A DNA stretch of 64,000 nucleotides from Oscillatoriophycideae cyanobacterium NC_groundwater_1537_Pr4_S-0.65um_50_18 (GCA_016208305.1 JACQYI010000037.1:1-64000); one strand, 5' to 3'. Positions 35,342-44,072 are shown, counted from the stretch's first letter. Notes: generated by a model not told the origin, from the letters alone. Translations and numbers: made by a program.

Positions 35342-36022
35342 TCAGGCTCTCAATCGATATCCCATTCCCCTAACGGTTTCGATAACATCACTTCCTAGCT
35401 TTTTTCGCAAATAGCCAACATACACATCCACAATATTAGAACCTGGATCGTAGTCATAGCCCCACACATGATTGAGTAATTGTTCTCGACTAATCACCTG
35501 CTTGGGATGACGCAAAAACGTCTCAGCCATGATGAACTCGCGTGCAGATAAGTCCACATAGCGATCGCCAATTTGAGCCTGACGGGTGCGCAAATCTAGC
35601 ATGACCTGCCCCACCTGAAGTATCCTTTCGTTTTTTCCACTGGGCTGGCCATCAGTCGCCTGGTGGTTACGCAAGCGTACACGCACGCGTGCCAGCAACT
35701 CTTCAAATCGAAACGGTTTCGTCACATAGTCATCTGCTCCCCCTTCTAGACCCGCCACCTTATCGCCAATGTCATCACGAGCCGTCAAGATGATAATCGG
35801 CAGCATCTTGCCCTGTCCGCGTAGCTGCTCTAGCACCGCCAACCCATCTTGATCGGGAAGACCCAGATCTAAGATCAGCAAATCAAACTCATGCTCCAGC
35901 GCCATCACGATCGTATCCGCAGCGCTGGTTGTCACGGCTGTCGTAAATCCATTGGCCTGTAGTCCCTTCTCCAAAAATGAAACGATACGCGGTTCATCTT
36001 CAGCAATCAAAATTCGATTCAT
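35342..36022 (-). CDS. OmpR/PhoB-family response regulator
   Basis: Read from ATG at 36022 it has 226 residues. The receiver domain begins NRILIAEDEPRIVSFLEKG with the acidic pair. The phospho-acceptor Asp is in LLILDLGLPDQDG near residue 51, Thr in IILTARDD and Lys in YVTKPF. The C-terminal winged helix has LSAREFIMAETFLRHP, and it ends with IVDVYVGYLRKKLG and TVRGMGYRLRA. The frame extends to 36076, but that part overlaps the kinase gene and is not conserved. It follows the sensor kinase stop by four bases. The next gene downstream on the same strand is the putative RiPP peptide, which makes this pair a candidate regulator of that operon. Confidence 0.93.
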   Translation of the reverse strand: MNRILIAEDEPRIVSFLEKGLQANGFTTAVTTSAADTIVMALEHEFDLLILDLGLPDQDGLAVLEQLRGQGKMLPIIILTARDDIGDKVAGLEGGADDYVTKPFRFEELLARVRVRLRNHQATDGQPSGKNERILQVGQVMLDLRTRQAQIGDRYVDLSAREFIMAETFLRHPKQVISREQLLNHVWGYDYDPGSNIVDVYVGYLRKKLGSDVIETVRGMGYRLRA

Positions 36023-36026
36023 AAAA

Positions 36027-37469
36027 CTAGGGTTGCAGCAGCTTGTAAGAGGGTGTGAAAGGAAGAACAAGGACAAAAGTTGAACCCCGACCTAGCTCGC
36101 TTGTGACCTTAACATAACCGTGGTGGGCTTCTGCGATCGCCCGTACAATAAACAGCCCCAAACCCGCTCCTTCTGAACGGTGGCGGCCATTCGCAGCGCG
36201 AGCAAATCGCTCAAAGATTCGCTGCTGATCAGCCGCAGCAATGCCATCTCCGGTATCTCGCACCCAAAACAGCATTTGATGCCGCTTCAAGACCGAACCT
36301 AAGGTAATTACATCTCCGGGCTGGGTATGCTGAGTCGCATTTTGCGCTAAGTTGATCACCGCCTCGGTAATGCGCTGTCGATCAACGACGATTTTTCCTG
36401 TCCCTTTGCTATCTAACCGCCAATCGCGATCGGCTAAGGCTTTGGCTTTAGCGAATAGCTCATCTGTAAAAGCAGCTATATCAACCGTTTCCAACCGCAG
36501 AAAATCAGGACGCTCAGCTTTAGCCAGCAAGAGTAGATCATTGACCAGGCGACTCATGCGATCGAGTTCGTCAATCACCAGTTCCAAGGTTTCCTGCTGA
36601 TCCTCAGGGTCAGACCCCATTAGCTCTAGATGTCCTCGCACAATCGTAATCGGAGTGCGTAGCTCATGGCCTGCATCATTGATAAAGTTGCGCTGGCTGT
36701 CAAACGAAGACTGAAGGCGATCCATCATTTCGTTGAATGTGATGGCAAGCTCAGCAATTTCTCCCCCCTCCTGCACAGAAATCCGTTGGCTCAAGTCAGA
36801 CTCACTCACCGAGCGAACGGTTTTGATTAACAAGCGGAGCGGAGCCAGCACACGGCCTGCCGCAACCCAGGCCAATGATGAGGCCAGCAAAAAAATCGCG
36901 ATCGTGACCTGAACAATGACAAAAACCGCTTCATCGACCTGATGGCGTCCCCCTGTGACCGAATATGCCACGATGAATACGCCATGATTTCCCCCTCGAA
37001 TCAATGGCTCAGCCCGGTAAAGGATCGTTTCACCAGTGGCAAGGCTGATTTGGCTATGTTCGCGTTGAGTCAAGCTGGCCCAAGACTGAAGCAGCGCCTG
37101 ATTTTCCCGCAGGGCAGGGGGCAGAGCAAGGGGGCTAGACTGGTATAACTTACCGTTGAGCAGCGCGATCAAAAACTCATCCTCTTCAGGAATGTTGCGC
37201 CTCAAAAATACATCAAAAATAGCGGCAATATCTCCTGCAAACCGTTCGCCTGTTTGGGGATCTCGTCCCTTGGTCAGCCTTTGAAATTCTTCAGTCTCTT
37301 GGGTTAAAGAAGCCTCAATTCGTTCTTCTAACCGAGAAAAGAGCGCTTGACGAATGATTAAAGTTGAAGCGATCGCAGAAGAAAACATGAGAATAACATA
37401 CCAGAGCAAAATCTGAGTCCGCGCCTCTCCCAGAAATTCCCAGCCAGGTTTAGACTTTTTTTCCGTCAT
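36027..37469 (-). CDS. Sensor histidine kinase
   Basis: The 480-residue membrane kinase has a first helix at about residues 21-42 and an extracytoplasmic sensor region (about 45-175) of unknown ligand. A second helix lies at about 178-200, then a HAMP linker (LIKTVRSVSESDLSQRIS). The H box is FINDAGHELRTPITIVRGHL near residue 265 with the phospho-acceptor His. N box: AVINLAQNATQHTQPGD. G boxes: VRDTGDGIAAADQQRIFERF and GAGLGLFIVRAIAEAHHG. It forms a two-gene operon with the OmpR-type regulator, kinase first, which is a common cyanobacterial arrangement. Confidence 0.94.
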   Translation of the reverse strand: MTEKKSKPGWEFLGEARTQILLWYVILMFSSAIASTLIIRQALFSRLEERIEASLTQETEEFQRLTKGRDPQTGERFAGDIAAIFDVFLRRNIPEEDEFLIALLNGKLYQSSPLALPPALRENQALLQSWASLTQREHSQISLATGETILYRAEPLIRGGNHGVFIVAYSVTGGRHQVDEAVFVIVQVTIAIFLLASSLAWVAAGRVLAPLRLLIKTVRSVSESDLSQRISVQEGGEIAELAITFNEMMDRLQSSFDSQRNFINDAGHELRTPITIVRGHLELMGSDPEDQQETLELVIDELDRMSRLVNDLLLLAKAERPDFLRLETVDIAAFTDELFAKAKALADRDWRLDSKGTGKIVVDRQRITEAVINLAQNATQHTQPGDVITLGSVLKRHQMLFWVRDTGDGIAAADQQRIFERFARAANGRHRSEGAGLGLFIVRAIAEAHHGYVKVTSELGRGSTFVLVLPFTPSYKLLQP

Positions 37470-37620
37470 GTTGTTGTCACAGCCATAGGTCGCCTAATTC
37501 TCAATTTATCCTCTGATGGTGAGTCAGGCATAGCAAAGCTCACTCAAATAAGCCCTCTCCTAACCAAAGAAAAGGGCAGTTTGCACTCATTCATTAAGAG
37601 AACATCCAAATGGATCAGAT

Positions 37621-37827
37621 TCAAACCTGGTTTCTCAACTCCCGCACGATCGCCTCAGCCAGGTTTCTAGACCACAGCCCATCAAAGGGACAGAGAATTT
37701 GACGGTTCTCTGGAGATAGCCACAGAAGCGCATCTTCTACGTCAGCGAAGCGATACGTTTCGTTCAGCAAGATGCAGGTGAGCAAGCGATGCACCGTAAT
37801 GGCCTGTTCGTCAGTGAGAACAATCAT
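37621..37827 (-). CDS. Small conserved-looking protein, 68 aa
   Basis: The protein begins MIVLTDEQAITVHRLLTCIL and contains ALLWLSPENRQIL and a C-terminal helix NLAEAIVRELRNQV. I do not recognise a family. Its ATG overlaps the stop of a 43-codon gene just upstream (ATGA), and both N-termini share the pattern M-I-x-L-(T/S)-D-(E/D), then an aliphatic stretch, L-L-T. The two are probably paralogous small proteins translated as a pair. No membrane segment is visible. Confidence 0.55.
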   Translation of the reverse strand: MIVLTDEQAITVHRLLTCILLNETYRFADVEDALLWLSPENRQILCPFDGLWSRNLAEAIVRELRNQV

Positions 37828-37955
37828 GGCTTCGCGCCTCGGTCAGCTTTTGCCAGGATAACCAGAGCTTTATCGATATCGCGAACTTTGATGCCGCGCA
37901 GGGCAGTCAAGAGCGCTCGGATGAGGGCGACCTCATCATCAGAGAGTGTAATCAT
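37824..37955 (-). CDS. Small protein, 43 aa, coupled to the next gene
   Basis: The reading frame codes for MITLSDDEVALIRALLTALR followed by KVRDIDKALVILAKADRGAKP, ending in TGA that overlaps the next start codon. The composition is that of a short acidic-to-basic helical protein. Similarity of its N-terminus to the downstream gene and the four-base overlap support it as real. Function unknown. Confidence 0.5.
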   Translation of the reverse strand: MITLSDDEVALIRALLTALRGIKVRDIDKALVILAKADRGAKP

Positions 37956-38063
37956 CGATTTGCCTCAACACTATTTAACTGGTGATGTATTTTGCATCAT
38001 TTTGAACTACCTCAAAATACCTCACTTTCCCTACCATTGTCTAGATGCTGTTTGTAAACCTCT

Positions 38064-38219
38064 ATGACTACTGATAAGGAGAGAGTGACGGTCTACTTAC
38101 CATCAGATGTAAAAGCCCGTTTAGAAGAAATTTCTAAACGGGATAGGCGATCGTTGACAGCTACGATCGAGGTATTGCTGATTGAAGCTTTAGAGACTAG
38201 AGATAAGGGGAAAGAGTAG
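38064..38219 (+). CDS. Ribbon-helix-helix (CopG/MetJ-like) small DNA-binding protein
   Basis: The 51-residue protein reads ERVTVYLPSDVKARLEEISK at residues 6-25, a beta strand followed by helix, then RRSLTATIEVLLIEALET, the second helix. This is the ribbon-helix-helix pattern of antitoxins and plasmid copy regulators. It is too short to include another domain. No toxin gene is visible beside it, so it may be an orphan antitoxin or a stand-alone regulator. A palindrome starts 18 bases after the stop and could serve as terminator. Confidence 0.7.
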   Translation: MTTDKERVTVYLPSDVKARLEEISKRDRRSLTATIEVLLIEALETRDKGKE

Positions 38220-38236
38220 CGATCGCTGCTATTTTC

Positions 38237-38271
38237 AAGACCTCCGAGGTTTTGAAAACCTCGGAGGTCTT
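38237..38271. repeat. Perfect 17-bp palindrome (REP-like or terminator)
   Basis: AAGACCTCCGAGGTTTT at 38237-38253 and its exact reverse complement at 38255-38271 are separated by a single G. It sits between the ribbon-helix-helix gene and a truncated RAYT transposase. It could be a terminator of the former or a REP element linked to the latter. Confidence 0.85.
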
Positions 38272-38320
38272 TGGGCGTGATTGGGAACCTTAAGAGAACT
38301 ATTGCATCTAGGCTGTCTCT

Positions 38321-38455
38321 ATGCCGCGTCGCGATCTCATCTTCCAGCCAAACCATTACTACCATCTTTACAATCGTGGTAACGATCGCCATCTCATCTT
38401 TTTTGAACGGGAAAACTATCTGCACTTTTTGCGCCTCGTGCGCCGACATTTGATT
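38321..38455 (+). pseudogene. Truncated IS200-like REP-associated tyrosine transposase (RAYT)
   Basis: The first ~45 residues, MPRRDLIFQPNHYYHLYNRG followed by NDRHLIFFERENYLHFLRLV, match the N-terminus of Y1/RAYT transposases. The catalytic HUH (usually PNHYH) and the Tyr region, another 120 or so residues, are missing. From about 38455 the frame continues as antisense of the neighbouring antitoxin gene, so the rest has been lost. It cannot be active. Confidence 0.8.
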
Positions 38456-38657
38456 GAGCGTCTTCCCAGGTCGAACCAGAAGCTGGATTTTGCTGATAGT
38501 TTTCTCCTCGACAATCGAGTTCCTGTTTCTGTGGATCGCTCAAAGGAAGCTCGTCTTGCTGCTCCAAGATGCTGTCCCAGAGGTCTTCAGCAAGTTGGAT
38601 ACGTTCAGCAATGCTGAGTTGAGAAATTTCAAATTTGAGGAGGGGATGGATGCTCAT
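38394..38657 (-). CDS. Putative addiction-module antitoxin (TIGR02574-like), C-terminus altered
   Basis: The 87-residue frame begins MSIHPLLKFEISQLSIAERI and continues QLAEDLWDSI and LPLSDPQKQELD, the signature of small antitoxin-like proteins paired with RelE/ParE toxins. Family members end shortly after a GSSWEEV-like segment, here GSTWEDAQ near residue 67. The 20 residues after it are coded by the opposite strand of the transposase remnant and are not family sequence, so the gene appears cut at about 38455 and read into junk. The expected toxin gene downstream is absent. QELDCRGENYQQN also departs from the usual QELDRR. Confidence 0.7.
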   Translation of the reverse strand: MSIHPLLKFEISQLSIAERIQLAEDLWDSILEQQDELPLSDPQKQELDCRGENYQQNPASGSTWEDAQSNVGARGAKSADSFPVQKR

Positions 38658-39561
38658 TGTGATGACAGTTGCAGATTTGCCTCAATAATTTTCCCTTCCG
38701 ATAGCTTAACGCGATCGTTCTTTGTTAAAACTCCCGCTTCAACCCTGTGATGATAGTCATCTGCTGTTCATAGCTTTACTTTTTTTGATAGCATTGCGTA
38801 TCTTTTTTTTATTCGCAATTCATTTCAGACCCAAGGGGATGGACTCATCATCGCGGCAAACCGATATTACAGGGGAGGGCTTCGAGAGAGGCGATCGCGT
38901 TTTGTAAACGGTCTAGCCCCTCATGACCCAGAGCAATTCTCTATTTACGCTGACTCATTCGCCATTCAGAGTTCATACTCCGTACCTTAACGCGATTCAC
39001 GATGCACGATATACACAAGATATTGAACTCGGTACTCAAGTTATGGGGGGTTGAGCCTTGCATAAGATCAGTTAAGTTAAAGCAACCCTTTTTAAATGAT
39101 TTAATGGCATTTTTCTTTGAAGCTTTGCTAAATTTAATCAGTTTAGCTACATGCCCTCTAAATCAATTTTTAGTGCTTAACAAAATTTAGATATTTGAGT
39201 GATGTAATCTGGCAGTTTATCCAGTTATTCAGTTTACCTAAAAGCCCGGATTTACCGATTGAGACTCAATGCTTAAGCTCTGCTTTAGAAATCTTGTCTA
39301 AGGTCAGATCAGACTGATATACTCCTCGCCAGACTGATCAATCAAATTGATAAAGAGGTACACAAATTTTGATGCAACGATGCCGGAGTAAGCGTTTCAG
39401 TCAGAATAAGGGGACTTCTTTCTGATTGACAGAACCAGCTTTTTCAAAAATGCTGATACTTTCCAAAAATAAAGTAAGGTAAGCGCTAAGCCCCCTTGTT
39501 TTCGTCTATAGACTTAACTCACTGACACCTCTCCGCTCTATCATTCACCTTCGCGAAATTC
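38658..39561. other. Intergenic stretch, no gene seen
   Basis: About 900 bases of AT-rich sequence lie between the antitoxin remnant and the first gene of the hydrolase island. Short frames such as the one at 39002-39190 have no family resemblance. It may carry the promoter for the gene at 39562. Confidence 0.4.
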
Positions 39562-40194
39562 ATGAAAGTTCAAACTTTATTGCTGTCTGTGGCAACAACT
39601 TTAGCTACGTTTGGGTTTGGTATGGCTGCCCACGCAGACACAGTTCCTGCTCACTGCGATCTCTACGCGCCAGGCGAAGACTATGCCTCCCTTTCGAGTA
39701 ACTGCACCTTTTCTCAGCGTCAGGGGTATATTGGCGTTCAACTGCAAAGCAATGGCAGTCGCTACGAATTTTCTCCTGTGGGCGATCAGCCCGGTAATTT
39801 TAGAGATCAAGACGGCAATGCTGTTTATCGCCAGAGTGGTTTAGGCGATGCTGGGCAGATTTTCCGCTTGGGCGATGGCTCAGCGCTCTATGTATATTGG
39901 GACACCAGCAATTCCTATGGCAGCACGCCAGCGCAAAGTTCAGGTCAGCGAGTCGGAACATTAATTGCCCATGAGCGTGGCTCTCAGATCAACCTGCGCA
40001 GTGAGGCAACGGTTCGTTCTCGTGCTGTTGGTTATGGGTTAGCGGGCGATCGCGTCAACATTTTGCAATGCGTGCAAGACTCTGACGCTGCTGGCAGTTC
40101 CTATAACTGGTGCCGCGTGCAGTTTGCCGAGTCTGGGGCGACAGGCTGGATTCGCAGCGACTTTATCGAATTTCCTAGCGATGGCAGTTTGTAG
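39562..40194 (+). CDS. Secreted protein: unknown Cys-pair domain (A) plus bacterial SH3
   Basis: The 210-residue protein has a Sec signal peptide (MKVQTLLLSVATTLATFGFG, cut after AAHA near residue 25). Domain A (about 26-115) contains HCDLYAPGEDYAS, CTFSQRQGYIGVQLQ, SPVGDQPGNFRDQDGNAVY and a FRLGDGSALYVYWDT end. Domain A recurs at 43398 and 58390 and is unknown to me; two Cys are conserved. Residues about 130-205 form an SH3b domain (IAHERGSQINLRSEATVRS, then WCRVQFAESGATGWIRSDFI), which usually binds cell wall. It starts a plus-strand series of secreted proteins and hydrolases. Confidence 0.8.
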   Translation: MKVQTLLLSVATTLATFGFGMAAHADTVPAHCDLYAPGEDYASLSSNCTFSQRQGYIGVQLQSNGSRYEFSPVGDQPGNFRDQDGNAVYRQSGLGDAGQIFRLGDGSALYVYWDTSNSYGSTPAQSSGQRVGTLIAHERGSQINLRSEATVRSRAVGYGLAGDRVNILQCVQDSDAAGSSYNWCRVQFAESGATGWIRSDFIEFPSDGSL

Positions 40195-40268
40195 GGGTTT
40201 ACTAAGGCGACTTTATGGATCTCCTCTAGCGTTCATCTCTGTGCCCAGTTGTTTAGATTAATCCGATC

Positions 40269-40643
40269 ATGAATGTTCAACACACCGTTTTAGCAATGGC
40301 TCTCATGCTAGGAGTCTCAGGGTTGGCAATCCCTGCCCATGCAGGCGGGTTTGAGGCAACGCCGCTGCTGTTAGCTCAAGAGCCAAATGCGCCTGAGCGC
40401 ACCTACATGACGCCTCAAAATGACGATCAAATTGCCGTCCAAATCAGCGATGGAGAGTTTTTCTTTCGAGGTATTCTCACTCGCAGCTCAGGCAATGTCT
40501 ACATCGCCCATGATCGCCAAGTGCGCGTAATTTACGATCGCGAGGTCGGAAGAGTGGTGGTTATCAATATCGTCACCGGAACTGAGTTTTACAACTATCC
40601 CTACCGGGATAATCAGCGCAATACCAGTGAAGGAGCGCTATAG
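40269..40643 (+). CDS. Secreted small protein, domain B alone
   Basis: The 124-residue protein has a signal peptide (MNVQHTVLAMALMLGVSGLA, cut after PAHA near residue 25). A single domain B covers about 55-112: QIAVQISDGEFFFRGILTRS, then QVRVIYDREVGRVVV and TGTEFYNYPY. The same domain forms the C-terminal half of the protein at 43398-44060. The family is unknown to me. It lies 74 bases after the domain A-SH3 gene and 116 bases before the MscS-type gene, all on the same strand. Confidence 0.75.
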   Translation: MNVQHTVLAMALMLGVSGLAIPAHAGGFEATPLLLAQEPNAPERTYMTPQNDDQIAVQISDGEFFFRGILTRSSGNVYIAHDRQVRVIYDREVGRVVVINIVTGTEFYNYPYRDNQRNTSEGAL

Positions 40644-40759
40644 CAAAGCTTGGTTACTCCGTTGATTGGGATGCTTCCTGCCTTACACATTGACCATCCT
40701 CTAGGTTAAGCGTTGCCCACTCAATGCGATCCGCTGTCTGTATTTCTCATGTAAATCCA

Positions 40760-42496
40760 ATGCCACCTCGTTTCAAGCCATTCCTAACTCTCGTTCTGGT
40801 CTTTGGGCTGGCCTTGGGAATCACCCTATCCATAGGACAACCCAGTCAGGCTCAGTTCGCATTGCCAGAAGGCTTTGGCAGCAACAGTGGGCCAGTTGGG
40901 CCTCCCAAGGACGTGGTGCGATATGGCAACATCGAAACCCTTGCCGTAGATTCTCCCTTAAGCGCGCTCACTTTATTTACCATTGCGTCTCCAACGGTTT
41001 ACGATCGCACCCCGGAGACCATTGGCGATCGCCAAACTGTAGAACGGCGTGTAGAAGAAATTCGGGCAAAGCTGTTACTGTTGCTCAACCGTCCGATGGA
41101 TGCAGCAACACTAATATTTGGAGTATCTCAGCTCAACAACGTTACGGTTATCAATGCCAAAGATGCTCAATATCCACGGCCATTAACTTTGTTGTCTGTG
41201 ACCGAGCTAGATGCGGATTTCAATGGTCAGCCCGTAGCGCAATTGGCCGAACAATGGCGTCAAATGCTAGAGCAGGAACTCCGCGAGGGCTTGCAACGCC
41301 TACCCGACGCCCGACGGCAGGTTAACCACATTTTAGCGGGGCTATTTCTTCTCACCGCTGGCTTAGTGGCTCTAAAGTATGGCCTATCCAAGCGGCAGAA
41401 GCAGTTGCGTCGGCAAAAGAAGGTCATTCAGGCCGTAGCCCCAGAACGTAATCCAGAACATGACCCAGAACAGAACAACCTGCCACAAGCCGAAATCACT
41501 GCCTCCGGTGAGCACTTCACTCAAATGCGCGCCGCCTTTTTGCAGCGGCTCCAACAGGTCTTTAGCCTCGATCGCCAGCTTTCCATCCTGAGCTTTATTC
41601 AATGGCTATTGTTTTGGTTAATGATTTTAGCCTGGTATGGCGGATTTACCTGGATTGTTAGCGTCTCTCCCTATCTTATCCAAAATCAATTTAATTTCCT
41701 TGGCGTACCGCTGGCCCTCCTCACCATTTGGTTTTTTACGGGGTTGGCCATTCGCATTAGCCGACGTTTAATTGATCACTTTGTTCGCAATTGGGAAACC
41801 CTTGAACGGGTTGAATTCATTGATTTAGGGGATACTCAGCGTCGGCAACTCCGCAGCTCAACCATTGCCGGAGCCGCTAAGGGGCTAGTCACCCTTGTGA
41901 TCGCCCTCTTTGGGCTGCTGTCGGCTTTGGGGGCATTGGGCTTGCCAACCGTTTCAGTAGTGGCGATCGGCAGTTTGGCAGGTTTGGCCATTACCTTTGG
42001 GTCGCAAAACTTGGTCAAAGATCTGGTGAATGGCTTTTTCATCTTGGCGGAAGACCAGTACGCCATTGGCGATGTGATTGACCTGGGTCAAGCCTCTGGG
42101 CTGGTCGAAAATCTCAATATGCGAGTGACCCAACTCCGCAGCGGGGGCGGAGAACTGGTGACGATTCCCAACAGCAGCATTACCCAGGTCAAAAACCTGA
42201 CCCGCAACTGGTCACGGGTTAACTTCAGCATTGATGTGGACTATCAAGCTGATCCCGATCGCGCCTTAGCAGTGCTGCAAGAGGTGGCTCAGCGGCTGTA
42301 TCACGACCCGTTGTGGCGCGACAAAATCATGGCGGAACCGACGGTGTTAGGCATTGATGGCGTTTCACATAGCGGCATGACCATGACCACCTTGATTCAA
42401 ACCAAACCGGGACAGCAGTGGGCAGTCGGTCGAGAGTTTCGCTTGCGGGTGCGCCGGACGTTCGCAGAAAACGATATTGCCATTGGCGCACCCTGA
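40760..42496 (+). CDS. MscS-family mechanosensitive channel with signal peptide
   Basis: Read from ATG at 40760 it has 578 residues and a cleavable signal peptide (FKPFLTLVLVFGLALGITLS, cut after SQAQ). The next ~180 residues form an extracytoplasmic domain (VVRYGNIETLAVDSPLSALT). Membrane helices then lead to the pore-lining TM3 (VVAIGSLAGLAITFGSQNLV near residue 395) and the beta domain (VIDLGQASGLVENLNMRVTQ, LVTIPNSSITQVKNLTRNW). The large periplasmic extension places it with the longer YnaI/MscK-like channels that respond to membrane tension. An upstream ATG at 40724 is possible but would spoil the signal peptide. Confidence 0.92.
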   Translation: MPPRFKPFLTLVLVFGLALGITLSIGQPSQAQFALPEGFGSNSGPVGPPKDVVRYGNIETLAVDSPLSALTLFTIASPTVYDRTPETIGDRQTVERRVEEIRAKLLLLLNRPMDAATLIFGVSQLNNVTVINAKDAQYPRPLTLLSVTELDADFNGQPVAQLAEQWRQMLEQELREGLQRLPDARRQVNHILAGLFLLTAGLVALKYGLSKRQKQLRRQKKVIQAVAPERNPEHDPEQNNLPQAEITASGEHFTQMRAAFLQRLQQVFSLDRQLSILSFIQWLLFWLMILAWYGGFTWIVSVSPYLIQNQFNFLGVPLALLTIWFFTGLAIRISRRLIDHFVRNWETLERVEFIDLGDTQRRQLRSSTIAGAAKGLVTLVIALFGLLSALGALGLPTVSVVAIGSLAGLAITFGSQNLVKDLVNGFFILAEDQYAIGDVIDLGQASGLVENLNMRVTQLRSGGGELVTIPNSSITQVKNLTRNWSRVNFSIDVDYQADPDRALAVLQEVAQRLYHDPLWRDKIMAEPTVLGIDGVSHSGMTMTTLIQTKPGQQWAVGREFRLRVRRTFAENDIAIGAP

Positions 42497-42645
42497 CAGG
42501 CGTATATCTGTAAATTTGCGATCGCAGATGATCTAGGTCAAGGATAATTAGCAGATTAGTAGGTGAACAAACAGATGAATCAGGAGGTGCAAATTGCAAC
42601 GGAATGAAGTACTCATCAAATTACAGAAGTTAGGGAGTGATTGTT

Positions 42646-43338
42646 ATGCAAGTTGAATTGCTATATCAGCACGCCTACACCTTGGGGCAGGTACGCCTAA
42701 CGGGAGGAGAACGGGTGCGGGTAGAGGCCGCCTCAATGGTGGGCATGTCTGGCGGGATGACGCTAGAGACGACCGCGACGGGTGGGTTTCTCAAATCGCT
42801 CCAGCGATCGCTCTTGGGAGGCGAAAGCTTTTTCCAAAACATCTACACGGCACCCGCTCAAGGAGGGGATATTTTAGTCGCCCCATCTTTGCCCGGCGAC
42901 CTAATGACGCTCGCGATTACCGAGCCGATGCTGGTGCAGTCAGGAGCCTATGTTGCGTCAGACATGGGCGTCGAGATCGACTCTAAGTGGGGCGGTTCAA
43001 AGTCTTTTTTTGGGACGGGAGGTGGATTTTTTATGCTGCGGGCTCAGGGGCAGGGGCAACTGATCGTGTCGTCCTATGGGGCGCTTCATCAAATCACCCT
43101 TGCGGCCGGAGAGTCTTACACCCTCGATACGGGGCATCTGGTGGCGCTGCCGGAGTCGATGCCCTTTAAAACTCGCTCCATTGGCGGCATGAAGACGTTT
43201 CTATTCAGTGGAGAAGGCATTGTGGCTGACCTCACGGGGCCGGGCAAATTTTTTATTCAAACGCGATCGCAAGACCAGTTCTTGTCGTGGTTGATTCCCA
43301 AACTGCCCAAAGCACCTAGCACCTCTAGCAACACCTGA
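42646..43338 (+). CDS. AIM24/TIGR00266-family protein
   Basis: The 230-residue protein matches the widespread AIM24 (mitochondrial biogenesis)/TIGR00266 fold: EAASMVGMSGGMTLETTATG, LLGGESFFQNIYTAPAQGGD, LVQSGAYVASDMGVEID, GGGFFMLRAQGQGQLIVSSY and GHLVALPESMPFKTRSIGG. These proteins form beta-sandwich trimers of unknown function. It has no signal peptide, unlike most of its neighbours. The ATG at 42646 is preferred because GGGAG lies eight bases upstream, rather than the in-frame GTG at 42637. Confidence 0.9.
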   Translation: MQVELLYQHAYTLGQVRLTGGERVRVEAASMVGMSGGMTLETTATGGFLKSLQRSLLGGESFFQNIYTAPAQGGDILVAPSLPGDLMTLAITEPMLVQSGAYVASDMGVEIDSKWGGSKSFFGTGGGFFMLRAQGQGQLIVSSYGALHQITLAAGESYTLDTGHLVALPESMPFKTRSIGGMKTFLFSGEGIVADLTGPGKFFIQTRSQDQFLSWLIPKLPKAPSTSSNT

Positions 43339-43397
43339 TGTGTTGGAAAAAATCACTTCGACATTTTCTGTAAACCAAGATCGTTTAGGAGACCATT

Positions 43398-44060
43398 ATG
43401 AACATTCGACCTATCGTTTGGGCTGCCATTACAACTGTTGCATCTGTTGTTGCATCTGTGACGATTCCCTTTGCGGCCAATGCCGACACTGTTGATGCCC
43501 GATGCGACCTTTACCCGCTCGGTGAAGACCGGGCCTCTGCGGTAGTGCCCTGCACCTTTTCGCAGCGCCAGGGGTATGTCACTATTACCCTGCAAGATGG
43601 CACCACCTACGACCTTAGCCCCACTGGAAGTCAGCCAGGCAACTATCGCGACCAAAATGGTCAAGCGGCCTATCGGCAGTCTGGATTAGACGATCGCGGT
43701 CAAATTTATCGGTTAGCCGATCAGTCGATCTATGTTTATTGGGACACGGCAGGCATACCCGACTCTAGCAGCAGCAATAGCGGTGAACCCGTCACCTACA
43801 CCACCGTAATTGACTACAACCACATCAACATTCAGATTACCGAAGCGGAGTTTAACTTCCGAGGCACACTGACCAAACTGCCAGGGCCAGACTATTCGGG
43901 GACGGATGGACGAGTGCGCGTTGTGCTCACCCCCAGCACAGGTCGGGTTTATGTCTTCAACGAAGTCACCGGAGATACCTTCTATGACTACACTATTGAC
44001 CCGGTTTCTGTGGGGGAAGACCCCAGCACCATGTGCGACCCATCGGTAGAGCCTTGCTAG
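43398..44060 (+). CDS. Secreted protein, domains A and B fused
   Basis: The 220-residue protein has a signal peptide cut after ANA near residue 29. Domain A (about 30-118) has RCDLYPLGEDRAS, CTFSQRQGYVTITLQDGTTY, SPTGSQPGNYRDQNGQAAY and RLADQSIYVYWDT. Domain B (about 138-200) has HINIQITEAEFNFRGTLTKL, GRVRVVLTPSTGRVYVFN and VTGDTFYDY. It therefore joins the modules found separately at 39562 and 40269. Two extra Cys close the C-terminus (MCDPSVEPC). AGGAG precedes the start, and a strong terminator follows the stop by about 13 bases. Confidence 0.8.
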   Translation: MNIRPIVWAAITTVASVVASVTIPFAANADTVDARCDLYPLGEDRASAVVPCTFSQRQGYVTITLQDGTTYDLSPTGSQPGNYRDQNGQAAYRQSGLDDRGQIYRLADQSIYVYWDTAGIPDSSSSNSGEPVTYTTVIDYNHINIQITEAEFNFRGTLTKLPGPDYSGTDGRVRVVLTPSTGRVYVFNEVTGDTFYDYTIDPVSVGEDPSTMCDPSVEPC

Positions 44061-44072
44061 GGTTCCACCCAT

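Noticed and set aside
38321..38617. 98-residue plus-strand frame as a complete gene
   Set aside because: Only the first ~45 residues match transposases; the rest is antisense of the antitoxin gene.
39002..39190. 62-residue hydrophobic frame
   Set aside because: It starts without a ribosome site in AT-rich DNA where such frames arise by chance; no family resemblance.
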